A DNA stretch of 64,000 nt from Aselliscus stoliczkanus (taxonomy: Eukaryota > Chordata > Mammalia > Chiroptera > Hipposideridae): positions 157,321,523-157,385,522 of the forward strand of contig CM066730.1 of NCBI GenBank assembly GCA_033961575.1. Reading direction: 5' to 3'. Shown here piece by piece: positions 44,426 to 55,287 of this stretch. Below the pieces are notes generated by a model. The model was not told the DNA's origin. It saw nothing but the letters and a program-made list of their open reading frames with translations, and searched no databases. Within the stretch, counting starts at the first letter, position 1, and the number at the start of each line of letters is the position of its first letter. Made by a program: the position numbers and the translations under genes.

Positions 44426-44715
44426 CCCATATACCCGTGCGGAGGTCAGGCGGCCGGCAGACTGCGGAGTCCAGCGTGCGGGGCCTAGGTACCCCGCACT
44501 CTAGCTGCTCGGGCTCCCGGGCCGGGCTCGGCTCCCCCCCCCAAGCCCGGCCGCGCGCGCCGCCACCCCCACAGCCTCCGTTGCCGCCGCCGCCGCGGAG
44601 CCTGCAGCAGCTCCCCCTGCGAGCGCCCGGCCAGCTGCCAGTGCGCAGGCGCCACCGCCAGGCCCAGGGGGAGGACGGGAACGAGTCAAGCGGGGCGCTC
44701 CGACGGCAACAAAGG

Positions 44716-44735
44716 CCAATGGAGAGGGGCGGGGG
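44716..44735. promoter_or_regulatory. CCAAT box and GC box pair
   Basis: CCAAT at 44716-44720 followed by GGGGCGGGGG at 44726-44735, upstream of the AGO1 start on its transcription side. Typical of TATA-less housekeeping promoters (NF-Y and Sp1 sites). Function is inferred from motif and position. Confidence 0.5.
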
Positions 44736-44990
44736 CACCCGGGACCGAGGCAGCGGCCCCTGGCGGCCACCGGCCGCCGTGCAGCCCGGCGGGAGGGCTT
44801 GGGGAGAGGCGCAGCGGAACCGCGCAGTGGCGTAAGTGGGGCGGGGCGGGGGGGGACACCCCTCCCCGCTGCAGCCTCCGACCCTGTCTTTTACCCAAAA
44901 CAGCGCCCTCCCAACCTACACAGAGCCTCTCCGCTTTGCACAGAGCCACGTGCGCATTATAGGAATCCCACCTCGCTCCCGAGCGCGCTT

Positions 44991-45389
44991 CACAATCTCC
45001 GGGCACCCCATCACCCAGGGGCCCTGCCTCCCACCTCTCCTCCCAATTTCTCTCATTCTTCACGCCTTGGCTGCAAAGCTACTGCCTCCTCGAAGCCTTT
45101 TTCTCCGTCCCTAGTCGCCGAACTCACTGATTCCATCCTCATTTCGAGGCCAAGTGCTGGGCACAGAGACCACAGATCTGAAAGAGACCCTGCCTACTTA
45201 CTACTCTGGAAGATGTCACGGTCTCAAACTTAAGTAGGGCTACAGAGTTTTCTATCTGTGGGACCCGGGAAGTACCTGTCTCCACTTTTTCATCTACAGG
45301 TTAAGCCTGAACTCAATCTGTGTGTCCTCACCACGTCACTGAAAAGACTTTTTGTGTCGAAAGCCCAAGGATAATTTTTCTATTCTTAT
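44991..45389. other. Upstream flank of the AGO1 CpG island
   Basis: GC falls off here; no gene, exon or recognised repeat seen. Confidence 0.6.
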
Positions 45390-45990
45390 TTCTCTGCAAC
45401 ATCTGACACTATATCTCGCCTTTCTTTCTGAGCCCTCTCCTTTGCTTCAGCATTTTCTGAGATTTCCTATTGCTTAACTCCTTTTTTAGTCTTATTCAAG
45501 GGCTCCCTTTTGCTTTTGCTCCAGTAAACAACAGCGTTCACCATGGTTTCAAACCCAGCTGTCTTCTCATTCCACTCTCCACTTTCCCCGTGAAGGTCTC
45601 ACCCACTCTTAACGGCTCAACTATCCTTTCAAATCTCTATTTCCAGCCAAGTCTCAGACTCATATTTCCAAGTGTCTGCTGGACAGCTCCACCTGGATAT
45701 CCTACCAGCACTTCAAATTTAAAGAGTCCAAAACCAAATTCTTTATCTTTATCTCACAAACGTGCTTGTCCTGTGCTTCCTGTCTCTGCAAATGGCACCT
45801 TCATCCCAGAAATGAAGTTCCTTTCCCTTGCTTCAGCTGTTCACCAAGTCCCGATGTGTTTACCTCCTAAACTACTCTTACATGATTCCCCTTGCCATTC
45901 TGATGGCTCCTTGTGGTAGTTAGTGCAGATCCTTGTTACACCTTGCCAAAAGTATCACACCACTTCCTTGCTAGTCTCACAGTTTCTGGG
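45390..45990 (+). mobile_element. L2 LINE fragment
   Basis: L2-type landmarks (AGTCCAAAACCAAATTCTTT, TGTCTCTGCAAATGGCACC, TTCACCAAGTCCCGATG). Explains the 149-codon open frame at 45470-45919. Confidence 0.65.
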
Positions 45991-46209
45991 AAGATTCCTC
46001 CCACTTGGTCCGCTGCAGTTGATTTGTGGTAAGAGACCCAGTTCAAACATCACTTTCCCTTATATTCATTCATATGTATTTTTTATGCCTACTTTACACT
46101 AGATGCTGTGCTGAAAGCTACGAACTTAAGAGACAAGCCATGCACACCCAGTCCCTACCCACAGAGAGATTAATTTCTGACACTCATCATAGTATGCCTT
46201 GCTTCTTTC

Positions 46210-46400
46210 TAATAGAGGTTCTCAAACAGCAAGCATCAGACTAATCTGGAGAGCTTGTAAAACACTGATTGTAGAGCCCAGTTCCAGAGTTTGTGATTCA
46301 GTAGGTCTTGGGTGGGACCCAAGAACATGCATTTCTAATAAGTTTCCAGATGAGGCTGATGCTACCAATCTGGGGACCACACTTTGAGAACCACTGCTCT
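46210..46400 (+). mobile_element. MER5A hAT element, near complete
   Basis: GAGGTTCTCAAACAGCAAGC start, GTGATTCAGTAGGTCTTGGG core, ACTTTGAGAACCACTGC end. Confidence 0.85.
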
Positions 46401-46424
46401 CCAGTATAAAGTTAAGAACAATGA

Positions 46425-46640
46425 CTCTCAAACCAGACTGTTTTGGTTTCAATCCAGATGCTGCCATTCACAAACTGTGTGACACTAGGAAAATAACTTC
46501 TCTGCATCTCAATTTCCTGCTCCCTCATTTTAGGGGGTGAAAATAGTACCCACCTCATTAGGCTGTTGTCATTACATATAAAGACCTTAGAACAGTGCCT
46601 AGAAGAATGCAGGCAAACTGTTAGCTGCTATCATAATTAT
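46425..46640 (+). mobile_element. MIR SINE
   Basis: GGTTTCAATCCAGATGCTGC, CTGTGTGACACTAGG, CATCTCAATTTCCTG, CATTAGGCTGTTGTCATTAC. Confidence 0.8.
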
Positions 46641-46789
46641 TGTCTGCCTCTTGCACTATAGTCTAAGTTCTTTAAGAACAGGGACCATAGCAGATGTATC
46701 TCTGTTACCCTTTAGTGCATGGCACAAGCTGTGCTTAGAATGATCAATAAATCTGGACTGATTTTAATCAAATAGATGGCATCAAAAAA

Positions 46790-46920
46790 TCCTCAGAACT
46801 GACTCTGGCTGGTGAACACACAATGTGATATATGGATAATATAATACAGAATTGTACACCTCAAATCTATGTAACTTTGCTAACAATTGTCACCCCAATA
46901 TACTTGAATTTTTAAAAAAA
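46790..46920 (+). mobile_element. L1 3' end fragment
   Basis: GAATTGTACACCTCAAATCTAT and a terminal A run, like an L1 3' terminus. Confidence 0.55.
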
Positions 46921-47664
46921 TCCTCAAAAATAGCCAAGACGTTTACCTTGGTATAACTCAGCTGGAAGCTCAGCATTCCATAAGAGTTTGAATCCCCTGT
47001 TTTAAATACCAAGCCTCACACTTAACTTTGTGAAAAGGCATTGGCCACTATTCCGACCCATCCCCAAAGTTTCTAGCAAAGTCAAGCCTGGCCCTAGCCT
47101 CTCCAGGTCTTTCTGCAGAGTGTCTCCATCATCAAGGATTTCACTCTTGGCTAGGCAAAGTGGTCGAGTATAAAGGAAATTCAGATAGCATTTTGCTCTT
47201 TTATGCTGAGAAACTTCTTCCAGTAACTGTTGATAGCCTTTCTTCTAGAAAGCTATTGGCTCCTTCTGTTTCCAATTCAATCCTTGCATCTCAATCCATA
47301 GCTAACTCACACCCAAGGACCTCTGCTGTGTGGGCCGAAGCCCAGGTCCTTCCACTTTTACACCTTCTCTATACCCAGAATTTCCTAGCCCCAAAACATC
47401 AAGAATGGCCTGGGGGCGGGGGGGAATCTGCATCTCAATCTATATTTTCCTTTTCTTATTATTTAAAAAACAGCATGGGAACAATAAAATCAAGGTAGTA
47501 TAATAGACATAAAATAAATCATATACCCTATCAGGAAATGAATCACCAATAGCTCTTGCATGCACCACCTCTTTCTATCTATAATAAAATATATCTCTTA
47601 TATACTTCAGAAGATAATTTTAAAAATCAGAAATCATGAACAATAGAATTAATAAATGTCAGCT

Positions 47665-47945
47665 GGTACTTTGAAAAGATTTATAAAATTGGCAGACATT
47701 TTTTAATTGCTTTTTAAAAAATGAAGTATAATTGACACAATATTGTCAATTATATATAAAGTGTACAATTTAATCAATTCTAACATATGTATCAACCTAT
47801 AATTGCTTTTTAAAAATGGAAGTATAATGGACACAATATTGTCAATTATATATAAAGTGTACAATTTAATCAGTTCTAACATATGTATCAACCTGTGAAA
47901 CATCGCTACAATCAAGACGCTGAAAATATCTATCACTCCCAAATT
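47665..47945 (-). mobile_element. L1 3' UTR fragment with internal duplication
   Basis: GAAGTATAATTGACACAATATT and AAGTGTACAATTTAATCA then CATCGCTACAATCAAGACG, an old L1 3' UTR on the minus strand. It holds two copies of a 96-bp unit (47705-47800, 47801-about 47895). Confidence 0.75.
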
Positions 47946-48332
47946 TTAAAACTCATCACAGAGATTTAAAGGGAATTTTTCTATAACTATAATGAATTTG
48001 AAGCCCTGAGTAAATTTTCAAATCACATATTTATTTTAAAAAATGTAAAACAAGGACTCAAAAGCAAGAATTGAGCAACAATTAATGAAGACACTGAGAA
48101 CGTTATCAAAAATGACCACAGAACACTGGGCCCAGGAGGTTCACTGTTTAATATTTCCAAACATTCTTGAAAGAGATAATTCTGTTCCATTATTTGAATA
48201 GTTTTAGAACATGGGAAAAAGGGGAATTTTCCTAATTTTTTCAGAATAGCAGATAAAGATCCTTATCTCTTATCAGAGGATGGTATTACAAAAAGAATTC
48301 TCAGGAAAATGGATGCAAAAATCACAAGTCAA

Positions 48333-48740
48333 GGGCCGGCCAAGTGGTACATTGGTTAAGAGCTGGTTTTGGGATGCCAGCAGCCCAAGTTCGGATCCCA
48401 CATATGAGGGCCACTGACACTGCCCTCTTCAGCTAACAACGAGCTGGGCTGTGCGAGCCCCAGCGATGGTGTAGGCTGTAGACCCTGCTGCAGTGGGCTG
48501 CCATAGGCTATAGTGAGTGGCCGGCAGCCAGCCTGAGCGGCTGGCAGCCAGCGTGAGCTGCCAGTAGCCCCGGTGAGCGACAATCCAGAGGCTGGCAACC
48601 GATCTGCCTCATCTGGGAAGAGTGCAATGATGATACCAACATGGGCCAGTGAAGCAACGTCCTCCACAACTAGACTGAAGAACAAGAAAACAGCAACTTG
48701 TCTGTTGCCCTCCCCCAATTCCCCAATAAAATCTTAAACA
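48333..48740 (+). mobile_element. Long T+ SINE
   Basis: GGGCCGGCCAAGTGGTAC head and 3' extension ending CCCCAATAAAATCTTAAAC; target repeat AAAAATCACAAGTCAA on both sides. It has a small deletion relative to other long copies after AACAAC. Confidence 0.95.
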
Positions 48741-48985
48741 AAAAAATCACAAGTCAAATGTGAGCATATAGAATTCTATAACAGATCAATTAAAATTATG
48801 ATAATAATAGCTAACATTATTAAGTGTTTACTTAATCTTGTTACACACTATTCCAAAACTTCACATATGTTAACTCAAATAATCCTCACAAAAATCATGG
48901 AGCAATCATAGAAAAGATAGGTGGGCTGAGAGTAATAGGTAAATAACCAGTACAGGCAGGTACTGTTATTAAAAATGAAGACATA

Positions 48986-49106
48986 GGGCCGGCCGAGTGG
49001 TGTGGTGGTTAAGCGCTGGCTTGGGAAGCCAGCGGCCCTGGTTCGGATCCCACATATGAGGGCCAGTGACACTGCCCTCAAAAAAAAACATAAAAAAACA
49101 AAAAAC
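48986..49106 (+). mobile_element. Short tRNA-derived SINE
   Basis: GGGCCGGCCGAGTGGTGTGG head; target repeat AAATGAAGACATA on both sides. Confidence 0.95.
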
Positions 49107-49210
49107 AAATGAAGACATACATATGACCGTGCCTCATCATCAGGAGACCAAGAGTTAGCAGAATCTGCAATCCAGTCAAAAATGAGATTTTCTAAGACAA
49201 ATAAGATCAG

Positions 49211-49214
<4 letters not shown>

Positions 49215-49255
<41 letters not shown>
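49215..49255. repeat. A(41) run
   Basis: Pure A run immediately before the head of the next SINE and not preceded by a SINE body. Confidence 0.95.
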
Positions 49256-49259
<4 letters not shown>

Positions 49260-49378
49260 CGGCCAAGTGGCAAGGTGGTTAAGCGCTAGCTTGGGAAGCC
49301 AGCGGTCCTGGTTCGGGTCCCACATATGAGGGCCAGGGACAGTGCCCTCAAAAAAATAAATAAATAAAAATAAAGAAA
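49256..49378 (+). mobile_element. Short tRNA-derived SINE
   Basis: GGGCCGGCCAAGTGGCAAGG head directly after the A(41) run; tail CAAAAAAATAAATAAATAAA. Confidence 0.9.
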
Positions 49379-49467
49379 TGCTTTAAAATAATATACCATA
49401 TATGCGATTAATCAAAAATAAACATGTAAAACATAAAAATATTTGATACATTTTAATACCCATTCTT

Positions 49468-49916
49468 TTTTTTTTTTTTTTTTAAAGATTTTATTGGGGA
49501 ATTGGTGGAGGGGAACAGCGTTGGGGAATTGGGGAAGGGGAACAGACAAGTTGCTGTCTTTTTGTTCTTCAGTTGAGTTGCGGAGGATGTTGCTTCACTG
49601 TTGGTATTGTCATTGCGCTCTTCCTGGATGAGGCAGATCGGTCGCTGGCCTCTGGATGTCGCTCACCGCGGCTATTGGCAGCTCACGCTTGGCTGCCAGC
49701 CACTCACGATGGCTGCGGGCCACTCACTGTAGCCTATGGCAGCCCACTGCAGCAGGGGCTGCAGCCCACACCATTACCGGGGCTCGCACAGCCCAGCTCC
49801 AGGTGGAGCTGTTGTTAGCTGTAGAGGGCAGTGTCACTGGCCCTCATGTGGGATCCGAACTGGGGCCGCTGGCATCCCAAAACCAGCGCTTAACCAATGC
49901 GCCACTCAGCCGGCCC
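49468..49916 (-). mobile_element. Long T+ SINE
   Basis: T tail, AAAGATTTTATTGGGGAATT, full reverse extension, ending GCCACTCAGCCGGCCC; target repeat TTAATACCCATTCTT at 49453-49467 and 49917-49931. Confidence 0.95.
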
Positions 49917-50176
49917 TTAATACCCATTCTTAAAATAATTAAAACAATTCATATTTAACATGATGATAGAATACCTATTTTTAGCTAATGGGGAAGTAAA
50001 TATATTCCCTTTAAAAACAGTAATAAATGAGATGAGTCTTCACTACTATTTTAATACTGATTTGGATATTCTAGCCAGAAGAGAGAGCCTGAGACAGGGC
50101 CAGAAAGAAAAAGAGAGAGAGAGAGGAAGAAAGTGAGAAAGGAAAAAGTAAATTTAAGTATATAAGAAAATATTTT

Positions 50177-50434
50177 GGGCTGGACGAGTGGCTCAGTTGG
50201 TTAAGAGCTTGCTTAAGAAAGAGTGTGTGCTGAACGGCCGGCTGAGTGGCGTGGTGGTTACGAGCTGGCTTGGGATGCCAGCAGCCCCAGTTCAGATCCC
50301 ACATATGAGGGCCAGTGCTACTGCCCTCAAAAACGACAACAACAACAAAAAACAGTGTGTGCTGAGCTCTGAGCAATAGCAGTTTGATACCCAGCCCGAG
50401 CTGAGCTGCCACTGAGCTGCCAACAGGATGGCTC

Positions 50435-50435
<1 letters not shown>
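50177..50435 (+). mobile_element. Type B SINE split by a short SINE
   Basis: Head GGGCTGGACGAGTGGCTCAG and later CAACAGGATGGCTCAG; interrupted at 50234-50353. Runs directly into an (AT)n array. Confidence 0.85.
50234..50353 (+). mobile_element. Short SINE nested in a type B SINE
   Basis: Head CGGCCGGCTGAGTGGCGTGG, tail CAAAAACGACAACAACAACA; target repeat AGTGTGTGCTGA at 50222-50233 and 50354-50365. Confidence 0.95.

Positions 50436-50491
<56 letters not shown>
50436..50491. repeat. (AT)n microsatellite
   Basis: About 28 AT units abutting the 3' end of the type B SINE. Confidence 0.97.
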
Positions 50492-50492
<1 letters not shown>

Positions 50493-50504
50493 CAGTTGAT
50501 GCAC

Positions 50505-50884
50505 TGTCTTTGTTTGTTTGTTAGATTTTTTAATGAGGAATTGGGAAAAGGGAACAGCCAAGATGTTGCCCTTCAATTTTAGTTGTGGAGAGTACAGCTA
50601 GCTCCGTTCCAAGTCCAGTCACCATCCAGCTGCCTGTCGGAAGCTCGTGGCCACTCAGCTCAAGGTGCCTTGTTCAATCTTAGTTGCGGGTGGATATAGC
50701 CCACCATCCCATGCAGGAGTCGAACCGGCAACCTTGTTATAAGGAGCATGTGCTTTTACCAGCTGAGCCATCCTGCCACCTGTTGGCAGTTCAGTGGCAG
50801 CTCAGTGGCCCATGTGGGAATTGAAGTGGCGACCCTGATGCTCAGAGCTCCCACTCTTAACCAACTGAGCCACTCAGCTGCCCC
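50505..50884 (-). mobile_element. Composite Rhin-like SINE
   Basis: Reverse orientation: GATTTTTTAATGAGGAATTGGG tail, TCAATCTTAGTTGCGGGTGG, two tRNA-like parts (GGAGTCGAACCGGCAACC and CAACTGAGCCACTCAGCTG). Confidence 0.8.
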
Positions 50885-51479
50885 AGAAACTATGCAGTCC
50901 TATCAAAATTAGTAATGCTAAGTAAGTGGAAAGATTCAAGAAAATAAGCAAAAATCTACAGCATTCACTGATGGTAGCAGTATTAACTAATTATAAACTA
51001 TAAAGATAAAATATCCAACAAAAAATACGTAGAAAAAAACTTCATGAGACATTTGTGATGTGTGAGAAAAATCTATAAGAATCAATAAGAAAACATAAAA
51101 ACAAGGCTGAGTTAAGTAGAGAGAGAGGTCAAGTTCTTCGATGGAAAAACCAAATAATATAATGTCTGTTGGATCCTTACTACTCCAGCCCCAAATTCTG
51201 AAGACTAGTATCAGATATTCCCACCCAACCCTATGTGTTGTGCTCCAGAAATAGAGAGACAAGGATGGATTCGAGCCAGTCTTTACCCCTAAGAAGAGAC
51301 AAACATAAATCAGTGTTATCCAAGAGAAACCTCATGTGAGATACACATGTAATTTTAGATTTTCTAGTAGCCACATTACAAAAAGTAAAAAGGAAACAGA
51401 TGAAATTAATTTTAATAATATATTTTATTTAACCCCAAATTATTATCATTTCAATATGTCACCAATATAAAAAATTATT

Positions 51480-51898
51480 GGGCCGGCCAAGTGGCGCATT
51501 GGTTAAGAGCTGGCTTGGGACGCCAGCAGCCCCAGTTCAGATCCCACATATGAGGGCCACTGACGCTGCCCTCTACAGCTAACTACAGCTCCACCTGGAG
51601 CTGGGCTGTGTGAGCCCCGGCGATGGTGTAAGCTGCAGCCCCTGCTGCAGTGGGCTGCCATAGGCTGCAGTGAGTGGCCAGCAGCCAGCGTGAGCTGCCA
51701 ATAGCCTCGGTGAGCGACTGTCCAGAGGCCGGCGACCGATCTGCCTCATCCAGGAAGAGCATAATGACGATACCAAAATGGGTCGATGGGGTGACGTCCT
51801 CCGCAGCTAGCCTGAACTTGTCTGTTCCCCTTCCCTGACTCCCCAGTGCTGTTCCCCTCCCTCAATTCCATCTCTCCCAAAAAAAAATCTTAAAAAAA
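51480..51898 (+). mobile_element. Long T+ SINE, first of a same-site pair
   Basis: GGGCCGGCCAAGTGGCGC head, full extension with a short tail deletion. The host sequence AAAAATTATTG stands before it, between it and the next SINE, and after that one. Confidence 0.93.
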
Positions 51899-51909
51899 AA
51901 AAAATTATT

Positions 51910-52010
51910 GGGCCAGCCGGGTGGCGCGGTGTTAAGCACTGGCTTGGGAAGCCAGCGGCCCTGGTTCGGCTCCCACATATGAGGGCCAGTGACACTGCCC
52001 TCAAAAAAAA
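51910..52010 (+). mobile_element. Short SINE, second of a same-site pair
   Basis: GGGCCAGCCGGGTGGCGCGG head, CTGCCCTCAAAA end, again flanked by AAAATTATT. Confidence 0.93.
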
Positions 52011-52019
52011 AAAAATTAT

Positions 52020-53279
52020 TATTTTACATTCTTTTTTTATATAGTCTTTGAAATCTGGTATTTTACACTCATAGAACATCTCAATTCAGACTAGTCACAT
52101 TTCAAGTACTTAATACCTGTGGCTAGTGGCTACTGTACTGTACAGCACAGATGATCATTTCAGGGCAATTTTGAGTATAATGACAGAGGCAGGCATGGGT
52201 GCCATGGTAACTAAAAGGAAATACTCATGTGTGTAACCCAGTCTGGGGTAATCAGGGTAGGTTTTCTAGGAGAGATACCTACTTAAACTTAATTCCTGTG
52301 AGGATGAGCAGGAATTAACCAGGCAAAGGATGGGAGAAAGGCATACTAAAAGGCACTAGCAAAGAACACGAAGGTAAGAAACAACACGTATGCCAGGAAC
52401 TATCAGTAGTGATATTCTAGCATAAAGAAGAAATCAAGAAACAGTGAGATGAAGCTAGAGAAGTACCTCATGCCCAAATCTGCCCACTCTCTCCCCAGCC
52501 CAAGCCAGGGCAGGGGCAGCAGGGGGAGGGACAGAAGGAGCTGTCCCTGGTTCTGACACCCAAGGCAGACTCACAGTATAATTTCACCCAGGCTGGAACT
52601 GAACTGACCCAGATTAGCCTATTTCCTTGGATCTTCTGTAGCACACATGGGGACCCCCAAATCCTAAACTGGGCCTAGTAGAATGGGAGAGCCTTTTGAA
52701 CAGGTTGTTCCTTAATGGGTTGGAGAGTCTTAGGAACATCCAAGTCTAGGAACAGAACTCTAGGAGTTAGGGTCAGATATAGCCAGGAAAGGCACCCTCT
52801 TTAAAACAAAAGTAGATGTAGATCTGCTTTACCAAATGGACCCCAAAGATGGTAGTTAACCTGTGGGGTCTTATCTTGACCCCTTAGAGAGCATAAACTA
52901 ACAACTCAACTTTCAACCCAGAATTGATTCCTATTATCTTCTTTCACTTCCATTAATCCATAATGGGGCTCAATGGAAAAATATTTACAATAAATATGGC
53001 CTCAGTATATCAATGGGCAAAGAGAAAAAGTCTTGACGAGTAGGAGTATATAATTAGCATTCATTCTTAAGAAAGTCAATACAAAATAACAATTCTATAT
53101 CCATTAATTTTAAATGCTCTATTACATACCCATGATCAAGATATGATGATGGAACTGTACACTGGCATTTTATATCAGTATTATCCTTTGGGAAGCAATT
53201 TAGCAACATTTGTCAACAGCCATAATGATGTTTCTGCTGTTTGACTTATAATTCCACCCAGTTACATACTGAAACACTT
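52020..53279. other. Intergenic stretch without recognised features
   Basis: No gene, young SINE or clear L1 seen over about 1.26 kb; likely old unique or very diverged sequence. Confidence 0.5.
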
Positions 53280-53475
53280 GGAATCAGACAAATATGGGCC
53301 AAATCTCAGCTCTCTACCACCTGTAGACATGTAACCTAGAGCAAGCCATAGGCCCATTATGAATTGTAATTTTCTCCTCTGTAAAAATATCACAGAGTTG
53401 TAGGATGATTAAATTAATGAATGAATGGCAAAGGCCAAGCACAGCACTTAGCACTTTCAGGTGCTGAATACCTGG
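53280..53475 (+). mobile_element. MIR SINE
   Basis: CCAAATCTCAGCTCTCTACC, CCTAGAGCAAGCCATAGG, ATCACAGAGTTGTAGGATG, CAAGCACAGCACTTAGCAC. Confidence 0.75.
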
Positions 53476-53565
53476 TGATTCCCATGGTCCTCTGCTCTAT
53501 TCCTGGGACAGGTCCTTGTTTCCTTTCTACATCTTCTCAATCATTCCCATGGCTTCGCTTTCCTT

Positions 53566-53597
<32 letters not shown>

Positions 53598-53685
53598 AGT
53601 GTCACTGGCCCTCATATGTGGGATCCTAACCGTGGCTGCTGGCGTCCCAAACCAGCTCTTAACCAATGCGCCACTCGGCCGGCCC
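53566..53685 (-). mobile_element. Short SINE, first of a tandem pair
   Basis: T tail then GAGGGCAGTGTCACTGGCC, ending CCACTCGGCCGGCCC. The pair is bracketed by GCTTCGCTTTCCTT. Confidence 0.95.
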
Positions 53686-53696
53686 AAAATATTGAC

Positions 53697-53800
53697 TTTT
53701 TTTTTTTTTGAGGGCAGTGTCACTGGCCCTCACATGTGGGACCGAACCGGGGCGCTGGCTTCCCAAGCCAGCGCTTAACCGCCGCGCCACTCGGCCGGCC
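53697..53800 (-). mobile_element. Short SINE, second of a tandem pair
   Basis: Second full copy after an 11-bp spacer AAAATATTGAC. The outer target repeat GCTTCGCTTTCCTT starts again at 53801. Confidence 0.95.
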
Positions 53801-54329
53801 CGCTTCGCTTTCCTTTCATCTTTTAAAAGCAGTAAATAAAAAGAGAAAATGAAGAGGATAGCTAATTAGTCCCACCCTTTAAAGGGAAAATACTTATATC
53901 CCTCACCCCTCCTAGGCTGGGCTCCAAGAGCCACCCGTTGACAGGTTTCTGGGTTGAGCAAGTAGGAAGTTGGTGGTGCCACATCCTGAGGCTGAAAACA
54001 CTAGAGAAGAAGCAGGTTTGGCAAGAAAGATAATGAGTATGGTTTTTGACACACTGAGCTTGGGGTGCCTGCAAGATTTCCTAGTATGGTTGTCTCATAC
54101 ATGGTTGAATATATGGTGTGAAACCCAGAAAAGACATCTCACTTAATGATCCATATTTGAGAGTTACAAGCATATAGATGGTAACGGAAGCCATGGGCAT
54201 CAATAAGAACTCTCAAAGAGGATGTGTTGCATGAAGAAAGAATAGAGCTAAGACAAAATCCTTAAAAAAAACCACTACTTAACTCATTCCCTCATATTGA
54301 AATGAATACAATAAAGGTAATAAAATCCT

Positions 54330-54483
54330 GTGGATTCTACCTCCTGATATCTTTTAATCCTCTCTCCTTTTCTGTATCCTACTGCTATTATTTCAAGTTG
54401 AGGTCACTACTACCTCTTGCCTGGATAAGTGCAACAGCCTCCTAACTCCTTTCCTCTAGTCTTGCACCCTCAAGTCCATTCTC

Positions 54484-54485
<2 letters not shown>
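54330..54485 (+). mobile_element. L2 LINE fragment
   Basis: GGATTCTACCTCCTGATATC, CCTCTTGCCTGGATAAGTGC, AACAGCCTCCTAACTCC. Confidence 0.7.

Positions 54486-54530
<45 letters not shown>
54486..54530. repeat. (CA)n microsatellite
   Basis: About 22 CA units ending exactly at a mariner-type GGGTGCC end. Confidence 0.97.
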
Positions 54531-54532
<2 letters not shown>

Positions 54533-54820
54533 GTGCCAAAAAAATGTACACATATTTTAAGAAAGAAACAAACTGTATTAAAATTGTAATAATATATACC
54601 AATTAGAAAAAACGAATGCTAGTCATGTTTGACTTCTGCAATTACAAGAGGTGCTCAAAGTGGTTACCATCAGTGTAATTTTAATACAGTTTTTTCCATG
54701 CTACACACACACACAGGGAGCAAAAAAAATATAGACATTTTATACATACACACAGAAGTTGCCAAAAAAAATGTATACACATTTTAAGAAAGGAAAACTG
54801 TATTAAAATTGTAATACTCA
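54531..54820 (+). mobile_element. Rearranged mariner-type copies
   Basis: GGGTGCCAAAAAAATGTACAC begins a copy of the 37255 element to about 54675, then an inverted start piece to about 54702, a short CA run, a decayed end at 54713 and another forward start at 54753-54820. Confidence 0.7.
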
Positions 54821-55228
54821 GGCCAGCCAATTGGCTCAGTTGGTTAAGAGAGTGGCTCTGAGCAACAGGGTCTCCGGTTCGATTCCCACATGGGCCAGGG
54901 AGCTGCGGGCGAGCTGAGCTGCCGCTGAGCTGTCAACAGGTGGCAGGATGGCTCAGATGGTGAGAGCATGTGCTCCTAACAACAAGGTTGCCGGTTCGAC
55001 TCCTGCCTGGGATGGTGGGCTATGCCCACCTGCAACTGAGATTGAACCCAGCATCTTGAGCTGAGCTGCTGCAAGCTGCTGATGGGCGGCCGGATGGCAA
55101 CTGGACTTGGAGCTGAGCTAGCTGCGCCCTCCACAACTAAGATTGAAGGACAACAACTTGGTTGTTCCCCTTCCCCAATTCCCTAATACTGTTCCCCTTC
55201 CCCAATTCCCCAATAAAATCTTTTTTAA
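54821..55228 (+). mobile_element. Composite Rhin-like SINE, about 400 bp
   Basis: tRNA-like head GGCCAGCCAATTGGCTCAGT, second tRNA-like unit with GGTTGCCGGTTCGACTCC, then GCGCCCTCCACAACTAAGATTG and the tail CCCCTTCCCCAATTCCCCAA-TAAAATCTT shared with the long T+ SINE. Confidence 0.85.
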
Positions 55229-55238
55229 AAAATTGTAG

Positions 55239-55240
<2 letters not shown>

Positions 55241-55286
<46 letters not shown>
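55241..55286. repeat. (CA)n microsatellite
   Basis: About 22 CA units ending one base before a mariner-type CGGGGGTGCC end. Confidence 0.97.

Positions 55287-55287
<1 letters not shown>

Noticed and set aside
44428..44430. ATG 5 nt upstream as the AGO1 start
   Set aside because: It is out of frame with AGO1 and has a poor context; the ATG at 44425 gives the known N-terminus. Kept as a separate finding.
45470..45919. 149-codon open frame on +
   Set aside because: Lies in an L2-like fragment; broken relative to L2 ORF2, no independent gene.
50436..50491. Possible CRISPR-like or satellite array from AT and CA runs
   Set aside because: Simple dinucleotide microsatellites without spacers; the host is a mammal.
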